Positions 27,379 through 35,823 of a stretch of DNA of 64,000 nucleotides are shown one piece after another. The stretch is from an uncultured Eubacteriales bacterium. Lineage in GTDB: Bacteria > Bacillota > Clostridia > Christensenellales > CAG-138. Position 1 is the first letter of the stretch. Each line of letters starts with the position of its first letter. Both the position numbers and the translations under genes were made by a program. The stretch covers positions 1 through 64,000 of the forward strand of contig UREK01000001.1 in the NCBI GenBank assembly GCA_900546845.1. The letters run 5' to 3'. A model generated the notes under the pieces. The model was given only the letters and a program-made list of their open reading frames with translations. It did no database searches and had not been told where the DNA came from.

Positions 27379-27616
27379 ATACGGCAATCCCCCGTCAGCG
27401 CTAGCGCACTGCCACCCCCTTTCAAAAAGGGGGCGTTTGGGAGTGGTGAACTCCAACGGATTTCGTATTCGGATGACATTCGAAAGCGCATCACCCAAAA
27501 GGCTCCTTTGGCAAAGGAGCTGTCCGCGAAGCGGACTGAGGATTGCCCTTATTCGCGCGGCCTTTGCGAACTGTGGAACAGTCATGGCGTAAGCCATGAC
27601 TGAGGATTGCCGTATT
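27379..27616. repeat. Family A repeat, full copy with an extra right end
   Basis: A full copy (27379-27551) has hairpins CAGCGCTAGCGCACTG, CCCCCTTTCAAAAAGGGGG, GGCTCCTTTGGCAAAGGAGC and TCCGCGAAGCGGA. A second right end (27580-27616; hairpin GTCATGGCGTAAGCCATGAC, end GAGGATTGCCGTATT) follows. It occupies the gap between convergent genes, so it may terminate both. Confidence 0.8.
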
Positions 27617-27706
27617 TCCGCAGCCGATATTATACACCGCGGGCGCGGCATGCTTTCCGGAGCGCCGCTGGGGTAAGGCTGCATGCCTATCTATTCCCGC
27701 AAATCG

Positions 27707-29035
27707 TTAATTTTCAGTTCGGCAGATCGTTTTCCCTTCAAGCCTTGCAAGGCAGCTCCCTTCCGGGAAATGCAGCTCGAGCCGCACCGCGGTGAGCGCA
27801 AGCGCGTCCGCGCGCATCGCTCGGTTTGCGGCGCGGTCGCCGTAATGGTCATCCCCAAGGAGCGGGTAGCCCAGGTGCGCCATGTGCGCGCGGATCTGGT
27901 GCGTGCGCCCGGTGAGCAGCTCGATCTCGCATTCGGCGGAGTTTCCGTCCTCCGAAAGCACGCGGTAATGCGTCAGGATCTCCTTTGCGCCGGGGCGGGG
28001 TGCGTCGAGCACCTCCACATGCGCGCGCGCGGCGTCCTTTACGAGCCAGGCGCGGGCCGTCGCTTCCCGTGGGGCGGGCACGCCCAGAACGGTACAACGG
28101 TAAAACTTGCGGATGGAGCGGGTGCGGATCGCGCCGGAAAGCGCCGCCTCCGCCTGCGCGTTGCGGGCGAAGAGCACGAGCCCCGCCGTCGCCACATCCA
28201 GCCGGTGTACGGGGCGCACGTCGCCGTAGACGGCGGAAAGCCGTTCCTCCAGCGTGTTTGCCCCGCCGTCCGCCTTTGCGACGGCCATGCCGCGCGGCTT
28301 ATCCGCGACGAGGATGTCCGCATCCGCATAGACCACGCGCACGCCGCCCGCAAGCCCGGCGAGCGCTGCCGCAAACGGCGTCCACGCGCCGCCCCGGGGC
28401 AGGCAGGTGAAGGTCATGCGTTCCTTTTTTGTCGGATGCTCCAGCGTGAGGGAGTATGCCCAAAGCGCGATCTGCTGGCCGGGCTTTGCGGCGGGATTAT
28501 AGCGCTGGTCGCCCCAGATGGGCGTTTGGTCTCCGGCAAGCTGCACGCGGATCTGGTGATGCCGCCCGGTGTAAAGGTCAAGGTCGAGCAGGGAGAGCCC
28601 ATCCGCCTGCGCGGCCAGGCGGTAGGCAAGGGAAGCGGGCTTTGCGCCCGGCGCGCCCGGCGCGCAAAGGCGCGCGTCGCCGGTTTTTTCGTCCCTGGCG
28701 ATCCAGCCTTCCAGCTTCGCCTTCGCACGGGGCTCACCGGAGACGAGCGCGCAATAGCGCTTTTCCACGCCCCGGTGGCCCGCGAACGCTGCGCTGAGCC
28801 GCGCCGCCGCCTTTGAGGTGCGCGCGAACGCCAGCACGCCGCCAACGGGCCGGTCGAGCCGGTGCACGAGGCCGAGATAGACCTCGCCGGGCTTGTTGTA
28901 TTTTTCCTTGACGTAGGCTTTCGCAAGCGTGAGCAAGTCCATATCCCCGGAGGAATCGGCCTGCACGGGGATGTTCACGGGCTTTTCCACCACAAGCAGG
29001 TGGTTGTCTTCATACAGTACGTTCAATACGTCCAT
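27707..29035 (-). CDS. Two RluA-family pseudouridine synthase domains fused in one protein
   Basis: A 442-residue protein made of two complete RluA-like catalytic domains. Domain 1 (about 1-215) has VHRLDRPVGG with catalytic Asp61, and LYTGRHHQIRVQL near 154-166. Domain 2 (about 230-440) has VHRLDVATAGLVLF with catalytic Asp280, and LLTGRTHQIRAHMAHLGYPLLGDDHYG near 373-399. Ordinary RluA enzymes have one such domain of about 220-300 residues. No stop or frameshift separates the halves. Neither half has an S4 domain. They probably convert uridines in rRNA or tRNA, perhaps at two sites. The start at 29035 has AGGA five bases upstream; an ATG 10 codons earlier is possible. Confidence 0.88.
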   Translation of the reverse strand: MDVLNVLYEDNHLLVVEKPVNIPVQADSSGDMDLLTLAKAYVKEKYNKPGEVYLGLVHRLDRPVGGVLAFARTSKAAARLSAAFAGHRGVEKRYCALVSGEPRAKAKLEGWIARDEKTGDARLCAPGAPGAKPASLAYRLAAQADGLSLLDLDLYTGRHHQIRVQLAGDQTPIWGDQRYNPAAKPGQQIALWAYSLTLEHPTKKERMTFTCLPRGGAWTPFAAALAGLAGGVRVVYADADILVADKPRGMAVAKADGGANTLEERLSAVYGDVRPVHRLDVATAGLVLFARNAQAEAALSGAIRTRSIRKFYRCTVLGVPAPREATARAWLVKDAARAHVEVLDAPRPGAKEILTHYRVLSEDGNSAECEIELLTGRTHQIRAHMAHLGYPLLGDDHYGDRAANRAMRADALALTAVRLELHFPEGSCLARLEGKTICRTEN

Positions 29036-29287
29036 GCGTTCCTGACCGCTCCGGCGGTTTTGCATCATTGGGTAGCAAATGTGGGGTTTGGTGCAAAAGG
29101 GGAGGAGGCAATCCTCTGCCGGCACTTACACCGCTAGAATTTTCATATATGATACCGTAGCGTTTTGTGCGCCTCGTCCCGGCGGGGGACTTCTTTTTCA
29201 TGTTTTGCCAGTGCGGATTCGGCGCGTCCCCGTGCGGCAAACGCGGCATGCGCGCATTTTGGGTGGGGGCGCAAGGTTCTTCTCCAC

Positions 29288-29350
29288 CCAAAAGGCTCCT
29301 TTTTGAAAGGAGCTGTCAGCGCGTGAGCGCTGACTGAGGATTGCCTTACC
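29288..29350. repeat. Family A repeat, half copy
   Basis: Only the right half: CCCAAAAGGCTCCTTTTTGAAAGGAGC hairpin, TCAGCGCGTGAGCGCTGA hairpin and end CTGAGGATTGCCTTACC. The rest of the 360-base gap (29036-29287 and 29351-29399) shows no gene. Confidence 0.75.
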
Positions 29351-29399
29351 ATCGCAGCCCTTCCAGACTGTCGCAATATCGGGCTGCGGATTCCCCTAT

Positions 29400-30266
29400 T
29401 TAGCAGGCTTCCCAGCGCCCGCTTGCGCCGCAGGGCAGCACAAGCCCGCCGCGCGCTACGGGCAGCCCGACCTCGTCTGCCTCGATCCGGCCGTCGCGGC
29501 CCGCAAGCGCCACCTTGAGCACGCTTGTGAGCACGCTCGGCGCAAGGCCGGTAGTATAGGAGTTGATGAGGAAGAAGCGCGCCTCCGGGGAAAGCAGCTT
29601 CACGCATTCGGCGACGAGCGGGTAGAGGTCGTTTTCGATCTTCCACATCTCGCCGGAAGGCCCGCGGCCATAGCTGGGCGGGTCCATGAGAATGCCGTCA
29701 TATTGGCGGCCGCGCCGCTGCTCGCGCAGCACGAATTTCATTGCGTCGTCCACGATGAAGCGCACGGGCGCGTCCGAGAGGCCGGAGGCAGCGAGGTTGT
29801 CCTTTGCCCAGGCGACCATGCCCTTCGCCGCGTCGACGTGTACGGCCTCCGCGCCCGCTGCGGCGAGCGCGCATGTCGCGCCGCCGGTATAGGCGAACAG
29901 GTTCAGCGCACGGAACGGGCGTTCCTTTGGGAACCCGGCCCGCTTCACAACGCCCTGCATCCAATCCCAATTCACAGCCTGCTCCGGGAAGAGCCCCGTG
30001 TGCTTAAAGCCCGTCGGCCGCACGATAAATGAAAGCGCGCCGTAGCGGATCGGCCAACTTTCGGGCAGCCTGCGCGCGTATTCCCAATGCCCGCCGCCGG
30101 TGGAGGAACGCAGGTAATGCGCGTCCACGTTGGGCGCATCCTGCCCCATGGGCCAGACGGCCTGCGGGTCGGGCCGCAGGAGCGTCACGCTGCCCCAGCG
30201 TTCCAGCTTGTTGCCGCCGCCCGCGTCCAGCACGGCGAAATCCTTCCATTGGTCGGCAAGGTACAT
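29400..30266 (-). CDS. Class I SAM-dependent methyltransferase, RlmI/RlmK-like
   Basis: A 288-residue methyltransferase. LNLFAYTGGATCALAAAGAEAVHVDAAKGMVAWAKDNL-type residues near 126-165 form the SAM site, and MDPPSYGRGPSGEMWKIE near 205-222 is the catalytic DPPSYG motif of the RlmI/RlmK (rRNA m5C/m7G) group. It lacks the N-terminal PUA domain of RlmI. The likely target is 23S rRNA or another RNA, but this is not certain. The start is fixed by AAAGGAG 10 bases upstream. Two other RNA-modifying enzymes lie in this window, one of them the next gene. Confidence 0.85.
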   Translation of the reverse strand: MYLADQWKDFAVLDAGGGNKLERWGSVTLLRPDPQAVWPMGQDAPNVDAHYLRSSTGGGHWEYARRLPESWPIRYGALSFIVRPTGFKHTGLFPEQAVNWDWMQGVVKRAGFPKERPFRALNLFAYTGGATCALAAAGAEAVHVDAAKGMVAWAKDNLAASGLSDAPVRFIVDDAMKFVLREQRRGRQYDGILMDPPSYGRGPSGEMWKIENDLYPLVAECVKLLSPEARFFLINSYTTGLAPSVLTSVLKVALAGRDGRIEADEVGLPVARGGLVLPCGASGRWEAC

Positions 30267-30329
30267 AAGATGGTTCTCCTTTGTATTCGCGGATTCGTTT
30301 CTGATCGTTGGGGATGGCGCTTGCGGAGG

Positions 30330-30456
30330 TACGGCAATCCTCAGTCCGCTTCGCGGACGGCTCCTTGCAAAAGGAGCCTTTTGGGTGGTGCGCTCCCGAA
30401 TGCCGTCCGAATACGAAAAAGCGTTGGAGTCTCCCACTCCCAAAAGCCCCCCTTTT
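30330..30456. repeat. Family A repeat, left half to two-thirds
   Basis: Starts TACGGCAATCCTCAGTC, with hairpins TCCGCTTCGCGGA and GCTCCTTGCAAAAGGAGC, and stops at CCCAAAAGCCCCCCTTTTT. The right end is missing. The T-run could help terminate transcription towards the right. Confidence 0.75.
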
Positions 30457-30467
30457 TCCTTCGCCCT

Positions 30468-31178
30468 TTACACGCCTGGCATCATGCTAAGAAGGAAGTT
30501 CGAGCGGTAGAAAAAGTGCGCGAAGAAGGAACCGTTGATGAGGTCCGTCACGAATTCCAGCTTGCCAGCCAGGAACACGAGGCCGATCGGCAGCAGCATG
30601 AACAGCAGGAACAGCGCGAGGATGCCCCGAACGAGCCCAAGCCCGCCGCCGAGGATGCCGTCGCCCGCGCGCAGCTGCGGCAGCTTCCAGGCATAATCCA
30701 CGCCGCCCATGATGAACGCGAGGATCACGCGCACGAGCGCGAACACCAGCAGGAACACGAGGATGTTGATGAATACGCACACGATCGTTTGGTTGAAATA
30801 GTCGCCGAGCGTCGTCACGCCTTGCCCTGCGAAGGCTTCGCTTGCGATGTTTTCGAGGATGCGCTTGCCCATGGGGTAGGGAATATCCGCGCTGGAGACG
30901 ATGGTATTGATCTCCGCCGTGGAGAGCGCGGAGATGGACGTGCGCGCAAGCTCCGCGTCGTTGATGTATTCGCTGCCCTCGGTATAATAGAGCATCATGT
31001 TGAACAGCGTTTCGCTGCTCTTCACGGCGGAGGCCGCAAACGGGATGCAGATGATTCCGACAAGCCAGGAAACGATGTAGGAACCGATAGAGAGCAGCGT
31101 GGAAAGAAAGCCTTTGTATACGCCGCTGAGCAGGAAAGCGGCAAATATGGCGAGGATAGCGTAATCCAGCAGGTTCAA
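30468..31178 (-). CDS. CvpA-family membrane protein
   Basis: A 236-residue protein with four predicted spans: residues 4-45 (two), about 131-160 and about 185-208. The N-terminus NLLDYAILAIFAAFLLSGVYKGF is typical of CvpA, a family named after colicin V production but found in most bacteria with an unclear envelope role. It begins with TTG; AAGGAGG is at the correct distance and no better start is present. It lies downstream of the beta-propeller and lipid-kinase genes and is probably in the same operon. Confidence 0.85.
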   Translation of the reverse strand: MNLLDYAILAIFAAFLLSGVYKGFLSTLLSIGSYIVSWLVGIICIPFAASAVKSSETLFNMMLYYTEGSEYINDAELARTSISALSTAEINTIVSSADIPYPMGKRILENIASEAFAGQGVTTLGDYFNQTIVCVFINILVFLLVFALVRVILAFIMGGVDYAWKLPQLRAGDGILGGGLGLVRGILALFLLFMLLPIGLVFLAGKLEFVTDLINGSFFAHFFYRSNFLLSMMPGV

Positions 31179-31240
31179 AGCACTCCTCCTTTCTTAGTGC
31201 GCATGGTAAGCCTTTGGGGGGAAATCGTGGAACGCGCGGC

Positions 31241-32365
31241 CTAGCGCAGCCGCATCACGCGCATCTGCGGGCCGCGGCGGAACAGGATGCGCGAGTCGGA
31301 AAGCTTGATCGCCTCGTCGCACGGGATCTCAAGCTCCGTCGTGCTTTGCAGGACGCCGCTCGCGTTGTAGGTGTAAACCTCTTTGGCCGTGACGGCCATG
31401 AAGCGCCCGCCGATGACGAAACAGGAATGCGTCCCTTCCGGCAGGGCGACGGTGCGTGTGACCGCGTCTGCAAGGTTCGCGTCTGCGGCGCTTATGAGCC
31501 GCACGGAGGAAGGCGCCTCCTCGCCGCGCGCGGCGAAGAGGAAGAGCGGCTTCGCGCCGCCGGAAGTGAAGTCCAGCGGGCGGTAGCCGTAAACGAGCAG
31601 GCGGTAGGCCTCGGAGGTGATCTCTTTGTCATAGCGCAGCAGGTGGTTCGTGCCGGCGACAAAGATGCTGTTCCCGGCGAAGAAAACGTCCTCCACCAGC
31701 TGGGATTGCAGCGTGATCACGCCGGACATCGAAGCGCCCGCGTCGCCGTAGGTATAGGTTGTGATCGTGGAAACCGGCGTCGAGCCGGACGTGGCGAGCG
31801 AGAGCGTCCAGAGCGTATCGCCGCTTGCCGCCGTGCCGAAGCCGCAATCGGTGAGCAGCGCGTCCCCGGATTCGATGGAATCCACAAGTGTGCCGCTTGC
31901 ATTGTAGACGAGGATCGTGACGGCCTCCCCCGCATCCTGCCGCATCACGGCGATGTGCCGCGCGCCGCAGGCAACGGAGAGCACCTGCCCGCCCGCGTCG
32001 ATCATCTCCGAGGCGCCCACGATGTGCACGGCAGCGCCGCCGTAGATGGCTGTGATGGAATCCGAGGAGACAAGCGTCACATCCGTGGTGCTCAGCTCCA
32101 GCGCGGAAGCCTTCTCCGGGTCGGCGAGGTCGTAATAACAAAGCCGGCTGCCGGAGATGTAGTAAAACCCGCTTCCGGTATACGCCCACTGGTCGTCCGC
32201 CGTGAAGGGGAGCTCGGAGAGCGTGCCGAAGGCATTGCCTTTCCGCACGAGCAGGTAAATCCCCGTGCCGGCCGCTGCGGCGACAACGAGCACGAGCAGG
32301 AGCAGCAGCAGCCGCTTCACCGTATAGCCTTTATTCTTCGCAACGAGCTTTCGTTTTTTGCGCAT
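31241..32365 (-). CDS. Membrane-anchored beta-propeller-like protein (DUF5711-like)
   Basis: A 374-residue protein with a basic N-terminus (MRKKRKLVAKNKGYTVKR), one span (about 19-41, LLLLLLVLVVAAAAGTGIYLL) and an outer domain of about 330 residues. That domain consists of repeated beta-strand units with WAYTGSGFYYISGSRLCYYD, ILVYNASGTLVDS and VYTYNASGVLQST, as in a beta-propeller. It matches the pattern of DUF5711 proteins in Clostridia, which often sit next to cvpA; the function is unknown. It lies 14 bases after the first lipid kinase. Confidence 0.75.
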   Translation of the reverse strand: MRKKRKLVAKNKGYTVKRLLLLLLVLVVAAAAGTGIYLLVRKGNAFGTLSELPFTADDQWAYTGSGFYYISGSRLCYYDLADPEKASALELSTTDVTLVSSDSITAIYGGAAVHIVGASEMIDAGGQVLSVACGARHIAVMRQDAGEAVTILVYNASGTLVDSIESGDALLTDCGFGTAASGDTLWTLSLATSGSTPVSTITTYTYGDAGASMSGVITLQSQLVEDVFFAGNSIFVAGTNHLLRYDKEITSEAYRLLVYGYRPLDFTSGGAKPLFLFAARGEEAPSSVRLISAADANLADAVTRTVALPEGTHSCFVIGGRFMAVTAKEVYTYNASGVLQSTTELEIPCDEAIKLSDSRILFRRGPQMRVMRLR

Positions 32366-32378
32366 GGGAATGCCTTTC

Positions 32379-33299
32379 TTATCGCGCCGCGCCGGCGCTT
32401 TGGGCCGGGGGCGCAGGAATGGGGGCGAGCACGCGCAACGCGCCGGGCAGCGCCTCGAACGTCACGGGCGTGGCGGAGCCAAGCTCGCCGTCCAGGTTGA
32501 GCGTAAGGCCCGGTTCAGGCACGGCCGTCACCCGGCGGGCCTTGAAGTACACGATGTGCTTTGAGCCCAGGTGCTCGCCCTTGATGTAGCGGGGCAGAAG
32601 CCGCAAAAACGCGATGCGGCCTATGCCCTTGAGGATGCAGATGTCCAGCAGCCCGTCCGCCGGGTCGGCGAGCGGCGCGAGGTGCATGCCGCCTGCGAAC
32701 TGCGTGCCGTTGCACGCGGAGAACAGCAGCGCCGTGGTGTCAAAGGATTCGCCGCCCTCCGGCTCCACACGCACCGGGATGGGCCTGAGGTGCAGCAGGG
32801 ACTGCATGACGCCAAGCATATAGGGCAGCATGCCGTTGAAGCGCTTTTTGTATTTTTCCGTGTAGCGCACCACGTCCACGTCAAAGCCAAAACCCGAAAC
32901 GTTTATGAAAAACGCATCGTTCGCCCGGGCCGCGTCCACCTGCCGGGGCGGGGCTTCGAGCAGTGCTGCGACCGCGCCGGCCGTATCCTTCGGGATTCCG
33001 AGCGCCTGGGAAAAATCGTTGCCCGTGCCGAACGGGAGTACGCCCATCGCCGCGTCCGTGTTCGCAAGCACGGATGCCACCTCATTCACGGTGCCGTCCC
33101 CACCTGCGGCTACGATGCAGCGCTCCCCGGCGGCAAGCGCCGCGCGGGCAAGCTCCTTCGCGTGCGCATGGTATTCCGTGTAGGCGAAAGCATAGTCCGC
33201 GCCCGCGGCGTCCAACAGCGCGCACGCGTGTTCGAATTCGCGCTTCCCGCGGCCGGAGCCGGAGACGGGGTTGACGATGCAGTAATACCGCGCCTGCAT
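32379..33299 (-). CDS. Diacylglycerol/lipid kinase family protein (paralogue 1)
   Basis: A 306-residue protein of the DagK/YegS catalytic family. Motifs: NPVSGSGRGKREFEHA (residues 10-25), GGDGTVNEVASVL near 64-76 (ATP-binding) and LPFGTGNDFSQALGIP near 86-101. The C-terminal LNLDGELGSATPVTFEALPGALRVLAP is also characteristic. Members phosphorylate diacylglycerol or related lipids. The next upstream gene is a close paralogue, ending two bases before this one begins, so the pair is a tandem duplication. Confidence 0.92.
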   Translation of the reverse strand: MQARYYCIVNPVSGSGRGKREFEHACALLDAAGADYAFAYTEYHAHAKELARAALAAGERCIVAAGGDGTVNEVASVLANTDAAMGVLPFGTGNDFSQALGIPKDTAGAVAALLEAPPRQVDAARANDAFFINVSGFGFDVDVVRYTEKYKKRFNGMLPYMLGVMQSLLHLRPIPVRVEPEGGESFDTTALLFSACNGTQFAGGMHLAPLADPADGLLDICILKGIGRIAFLRLLPRYIKGEHLGSKHIVYFKARRVTAVPEPGLTLNLDGELGSATPVTFEALPGALRVLAPIPAPPAQSAGAAR

Positions 33300-33301
33300 C
33301 G

Positions 33302-34186
33302 CTATTCACCAGCGGGCACGAGCATGGGGATCGCGCCGGGCAGCATGCGGAAGGTAACGGGGGTGGAGGAACCAAGCTCGCCGTCCATGTTCAGGATGCG
33401 GGGCGTATCGCAGGCAACGGTCAGCTCTGCCGTGCGGAAGTGATGCACGATCGGATGTCCCATGTGCGTACCCTTGATGAAGCGCGGCAGCAGGAACAGG
33501 AAACGCGGCAGGCTCAGGTTGCGGATGGCGATTACGTCGAACAGGCCGTCGTAAAGGTCGGCCGTGGGCAGGGCGTGCATGCCGCCGCCCATGTATTGGC
33601 CATTGCCGACCGTGACGAGTATGCTCGTGAAGGATTCCTCCTGCCCGTCGTGCGAAAGGGTGATCGTAAAGCGCTTGAGGTGGGAAAGCGAACTTACGAT
33701 GCCGAGCAGATAGGGAAGCATGCCGTTGTAGCGCTCCTTGTAGCGCTCCGTGTTTTGCAGCACGTCCACATCAAAGCCGAAGCCGGAAACGTTCAGGAAA
33801 AAGCGGTCGTTGGCCATGCCTGCATCCATCGGGCGGATATGCCCGGCGAGCAGCGCGTCCACTGCGGCCTCCGGGTCATCCGGGAAGCCCGCGACGCGCG
33901 CAAGGTCGTTGCCCGTGCCGAACGGGAGCACGCCCATCACCACGCCCGTGTTCGCCAACACGGAAGCGACCTCGTTGACGGTGCCGTCCCCGCCGACGGC
34001 GACGACGCAGCGTTCGCCCGCCGCGAGGGCTGCTTCCGCAAGCGCGATCGCGTGGCGCGGGCGCTCGGTATAAACGGCTTCATAAGCCACGCCGCGTGCG
34101 CGCAGGATCGCCTCCACGCGGGCGAAATCGCGCCGGCCGCGGCCGGAGCCGGAGATGGGGTTCACGATAAAATACAGTCGATCCAT
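33302..34186 (-). CDS. Diacylglycerol/lipid kinase family protein (paralogue 2)
   Basis: A 294-residue paralogue of the adjacent gene. The same motifs are present: NPISGSGRGRRDFARV, GGDGTVNEVASVLANTG and LPFGTGNDLARVAGFP, plus LNMDGELGSSTPVTFRMLPGAIPMLVP at the end. The start at 34186 is set by GGAGG three bases before it; the upstream extension lacks homology. Stop TAG. It is first of a likely four-gene operon (two kinases, propeller protein, CvpA). The two may differ in lipid preference, which cannot be read here. Confidence 0.92.
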   Translation of the reverse strand: MDRLYFIVNPISGSGRGRRDFARVEAILRARGVAYEAVYTERPRHAIALAEAALAAGERCVVAVGGDGTVNEVASVLANTGVVMGVLPFGTGNDLARVAGFPDDPEAAVDALLAGHIRPMDAGMANDRFFLNVSGFGFDVDVLQNTERYKERYNGMLPYLLGIVSSLSHLKRFTITLSHDGQEESFTSILVTVGNGQYMGGGMHALPTADLYDGLFDVIAIRNLSLPRFLFLLPRFIKGTHMGHPIVHHFRTAELTVACDTPRILNMDGELGSSTPVTFRMLPGAIPMLVPAGE

Positions 34187-34326
34187 ATGCCTCCGCACCT
34201 CCCGCGCGCATGCGCGCGGGAGCAAACAAAATCATCCACTCTCAATAATAATCCAAATGGCGGAAAAAGTACAGACACGGCATGTAAATTTCCTGTGACC
34301 GGAGCGTGGGAAGGCTGTGCGCCGGG

Positions 34327-34355
34327 TTGCTTCGCACCGAAAAAAAAGGTATAAT
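34327..34355 (+). promoter_or_regulatory. Promoter of dapF
   Basis: TTGCTT (34327-34332), 17-base spacer, TATAAT (34350-34355); 57 bases before dapF. Confidence 0.75.
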
Positions 34356-34412
34356 CAGGTTGCCCGCACCGGCGGGAATTTGCTGCGGCAATAGGTATAA
34401 GGAGAAACCAGT

Positions 34413-35249
34413 ATGCATTTCACGAAGCTTCATGGCCTGGGGAACGATTTCGTCACCTTTGACAACCGCACAGGTGCGATCGCGGAAGAGAAGAAGAACG
34501 CGCTTGCGGCGCGGCTTTGCCACCGGCGCACGGGCGTTGGCGGGGACGGGCTGATCCTTGTGGAAAACTCGGAGACCTGCGATACGCGCATGCGCATCTT
34601 CAACAGCGACGGCAGCGAGGCTGAGATGTGCGGCAACGGCGTAAGATGCTTTGCCAAGTATGTGTACGATACCGGAATCGTGAAAAAAGAACGCTTCAGC
34701 GTGGAGACGCTCGCGGGCCCGATGCTCGCGGAACTCAAGGTGGAAAACGGCGTGTGCACGCACGTGCGCGTGAACATGGGCAAGCCTTTCTTCAACCGGG
34801 CGGACATCCCCGTCGTGGGCGAAGGCGAGTGCCAGCTCCAGTCGCTCACGGCGCTCGACCGCACCTTTACTTTCTCCACGATCCTGCTCGGCGTGCCGCA
34901 CACGGTCATTTTTGTGGACGATGTGCTTGGGTTCGACTGGCAGAAATACGGCGCGGAGATCGAACGGATGACGGAGCTGTTCCCGCGCAAAACAAACGTG
35001 AACTTCGCTCAGGTGCTCGATGAAAGCAACGTGCTCGTGCGCACCTTCGAGCGCGGCTGCGGCCCGACGCTCGCCTGCGGCACGGGTTCTTCTTCCGTGG
35101 CGGTGTGCTGCGCCCGCGCCGGGAAGACCGGCCGCCGCGTAACGATCCACCTCGAGCTCGGCACGCTCGACATCGACTGGACGGAAGCCGGCGACGTGTT
35201 TATGACCGGCCCCGCGGAGCTTGCCTTTGAGGGCGACGTGGAGGTCTGA
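34413..35249 (+). CDS. dapF: Diaminopimelate epimerase
   Basis: A 278-residue DapF that converts LL- to meso-diaminopimelate for lysine and peptidoglycan. The two catalytic cysteines are visible: Cys73 in EMCGNGVRCFAKY and Cys222 in ACGTGSSSVAVCCA. The N-terminus MHFTKLHGLGNDFVTFDN is typical. A pairing of DAP-type peptidoglycan with the murA/murG genes is consistent. Ribosome site AAGGAG before ATG. A family A repeat starts at its stop codon. Confidence 0.97.
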   Translation: MHFTKLHGLGNDFVTFDNRTGAIAEEKKNALAARLCHRRTGVGGDGLILVENSETCDTRMRIFNSDGSEAEMCGNGVRCFAKYVYDTGIVKKERFSVETLAGPMLAELKVENGVCTHVRVNMGKPFFNRADIPVVGEGECQLQSLTALDRTFTFSTILLGVPHTVIFVDDVLGFDWQKYGAEIERMTELFPRKTNVNFAQVLDESNVLVRTFERGCGPTLACGTGSSSVAVCCARAGKTGRRVTIHLELGTLDIDWTEAGDVFMTGPAELAFEGDVEV

Positions 35250-35488
35250 AACAACAATCCCCCGGCGGCGCTTGCGCCGCCGCCACCCCCTTTCAAAAAG
35301 GGGGCGTTTGGGAGTGGTGAACGCCAACGCTTTTTCGTATTCGGACGGCGCACGGAAGCATATCGACCAAAAGGCTCCTTTCTGAAAGGAGCTGTCAGCG
35401 CGTAGCGCTGACTGAGGATTGTCTTATCCTCGCGGCCTTTGCGAACTGCCGCGAGAAACGGCGCAAGCCGCAACTGAGGATTGTTCCC
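35250..35488. repeat. Family A repeat, full copy plus extra right end
   Basis: The copy abuts the dapF stop codon. Left end ACAACAATCCCCCGGC, hairpin CGGCGGCGCTTGCGCCGCCG, then CCCCCTTTCAAAAAGGGGG, GGCTCCTTTCTGAAAGGAGC and TCAGCGCGTAGCGCTGA, ending GAGGATTGTCTTATC at 35428. A second right end (to 35488, ACTGAGGATTGTTCCCTGCC) follows. Confidence 0.8.
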
Positions 35489-35566
35489 TGCCGCAGCGGC
35501 TAACCCGCTCGGCAGCGCATTCCCGTGGCGGCCGTTGTTATCAATTTATTTATGAAGGAGACGCAC

Positions 35567-35821
35567 ATGCACTACACGTTTTATCCGAGGGGCGTATGCT
35601 CCACCCAGATCGACCTTGATGTGGACGAAGCCGGCCGCGTGCATAACATCGCCTATACGGGCGGCTGCAACGGCAACCTGAAGGCGCTTTCTGCGCTCGC
35701 GGAAGGCCTGACGGTGGACGAGGTCGTCAAGCGGCTCGACGGAATCACCTGCGGCTACAAAGGAACCTCGTGCAGCGATCAGCTTGCCCGCAACCTGAAG
35801 GCGCTCCGGAAAGAGGCATAA
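35567..35821 (+). CDS. TSCPD-domain protein (TIGR03905-like)
   Basis: An 84-residue protein with the TSCPD signature KGTSCSDQLARNLKALR at its C-terminus and conserved YTGGCNGNLKALSAL in the middle. It resembles a domain also found at the C-terminus of some ribonucleotide reductases. Cysteines at about 11, 35, 63 and 70 may bind a metal. Function unknown. AAGGAG precedes the ATG. The peptidase gene begins two bases after its stop, so they form an operon. Confidence 0.85.
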   Translation: MHYTFYPRGVCSTQIDLDVDEAGRVHNIAYTGGCNGNLKALSALAEGLTVDEVVKRLDGITCGYKGTSCSDQLARNLKALRKEA

Positions 35822-35823
35822 GG

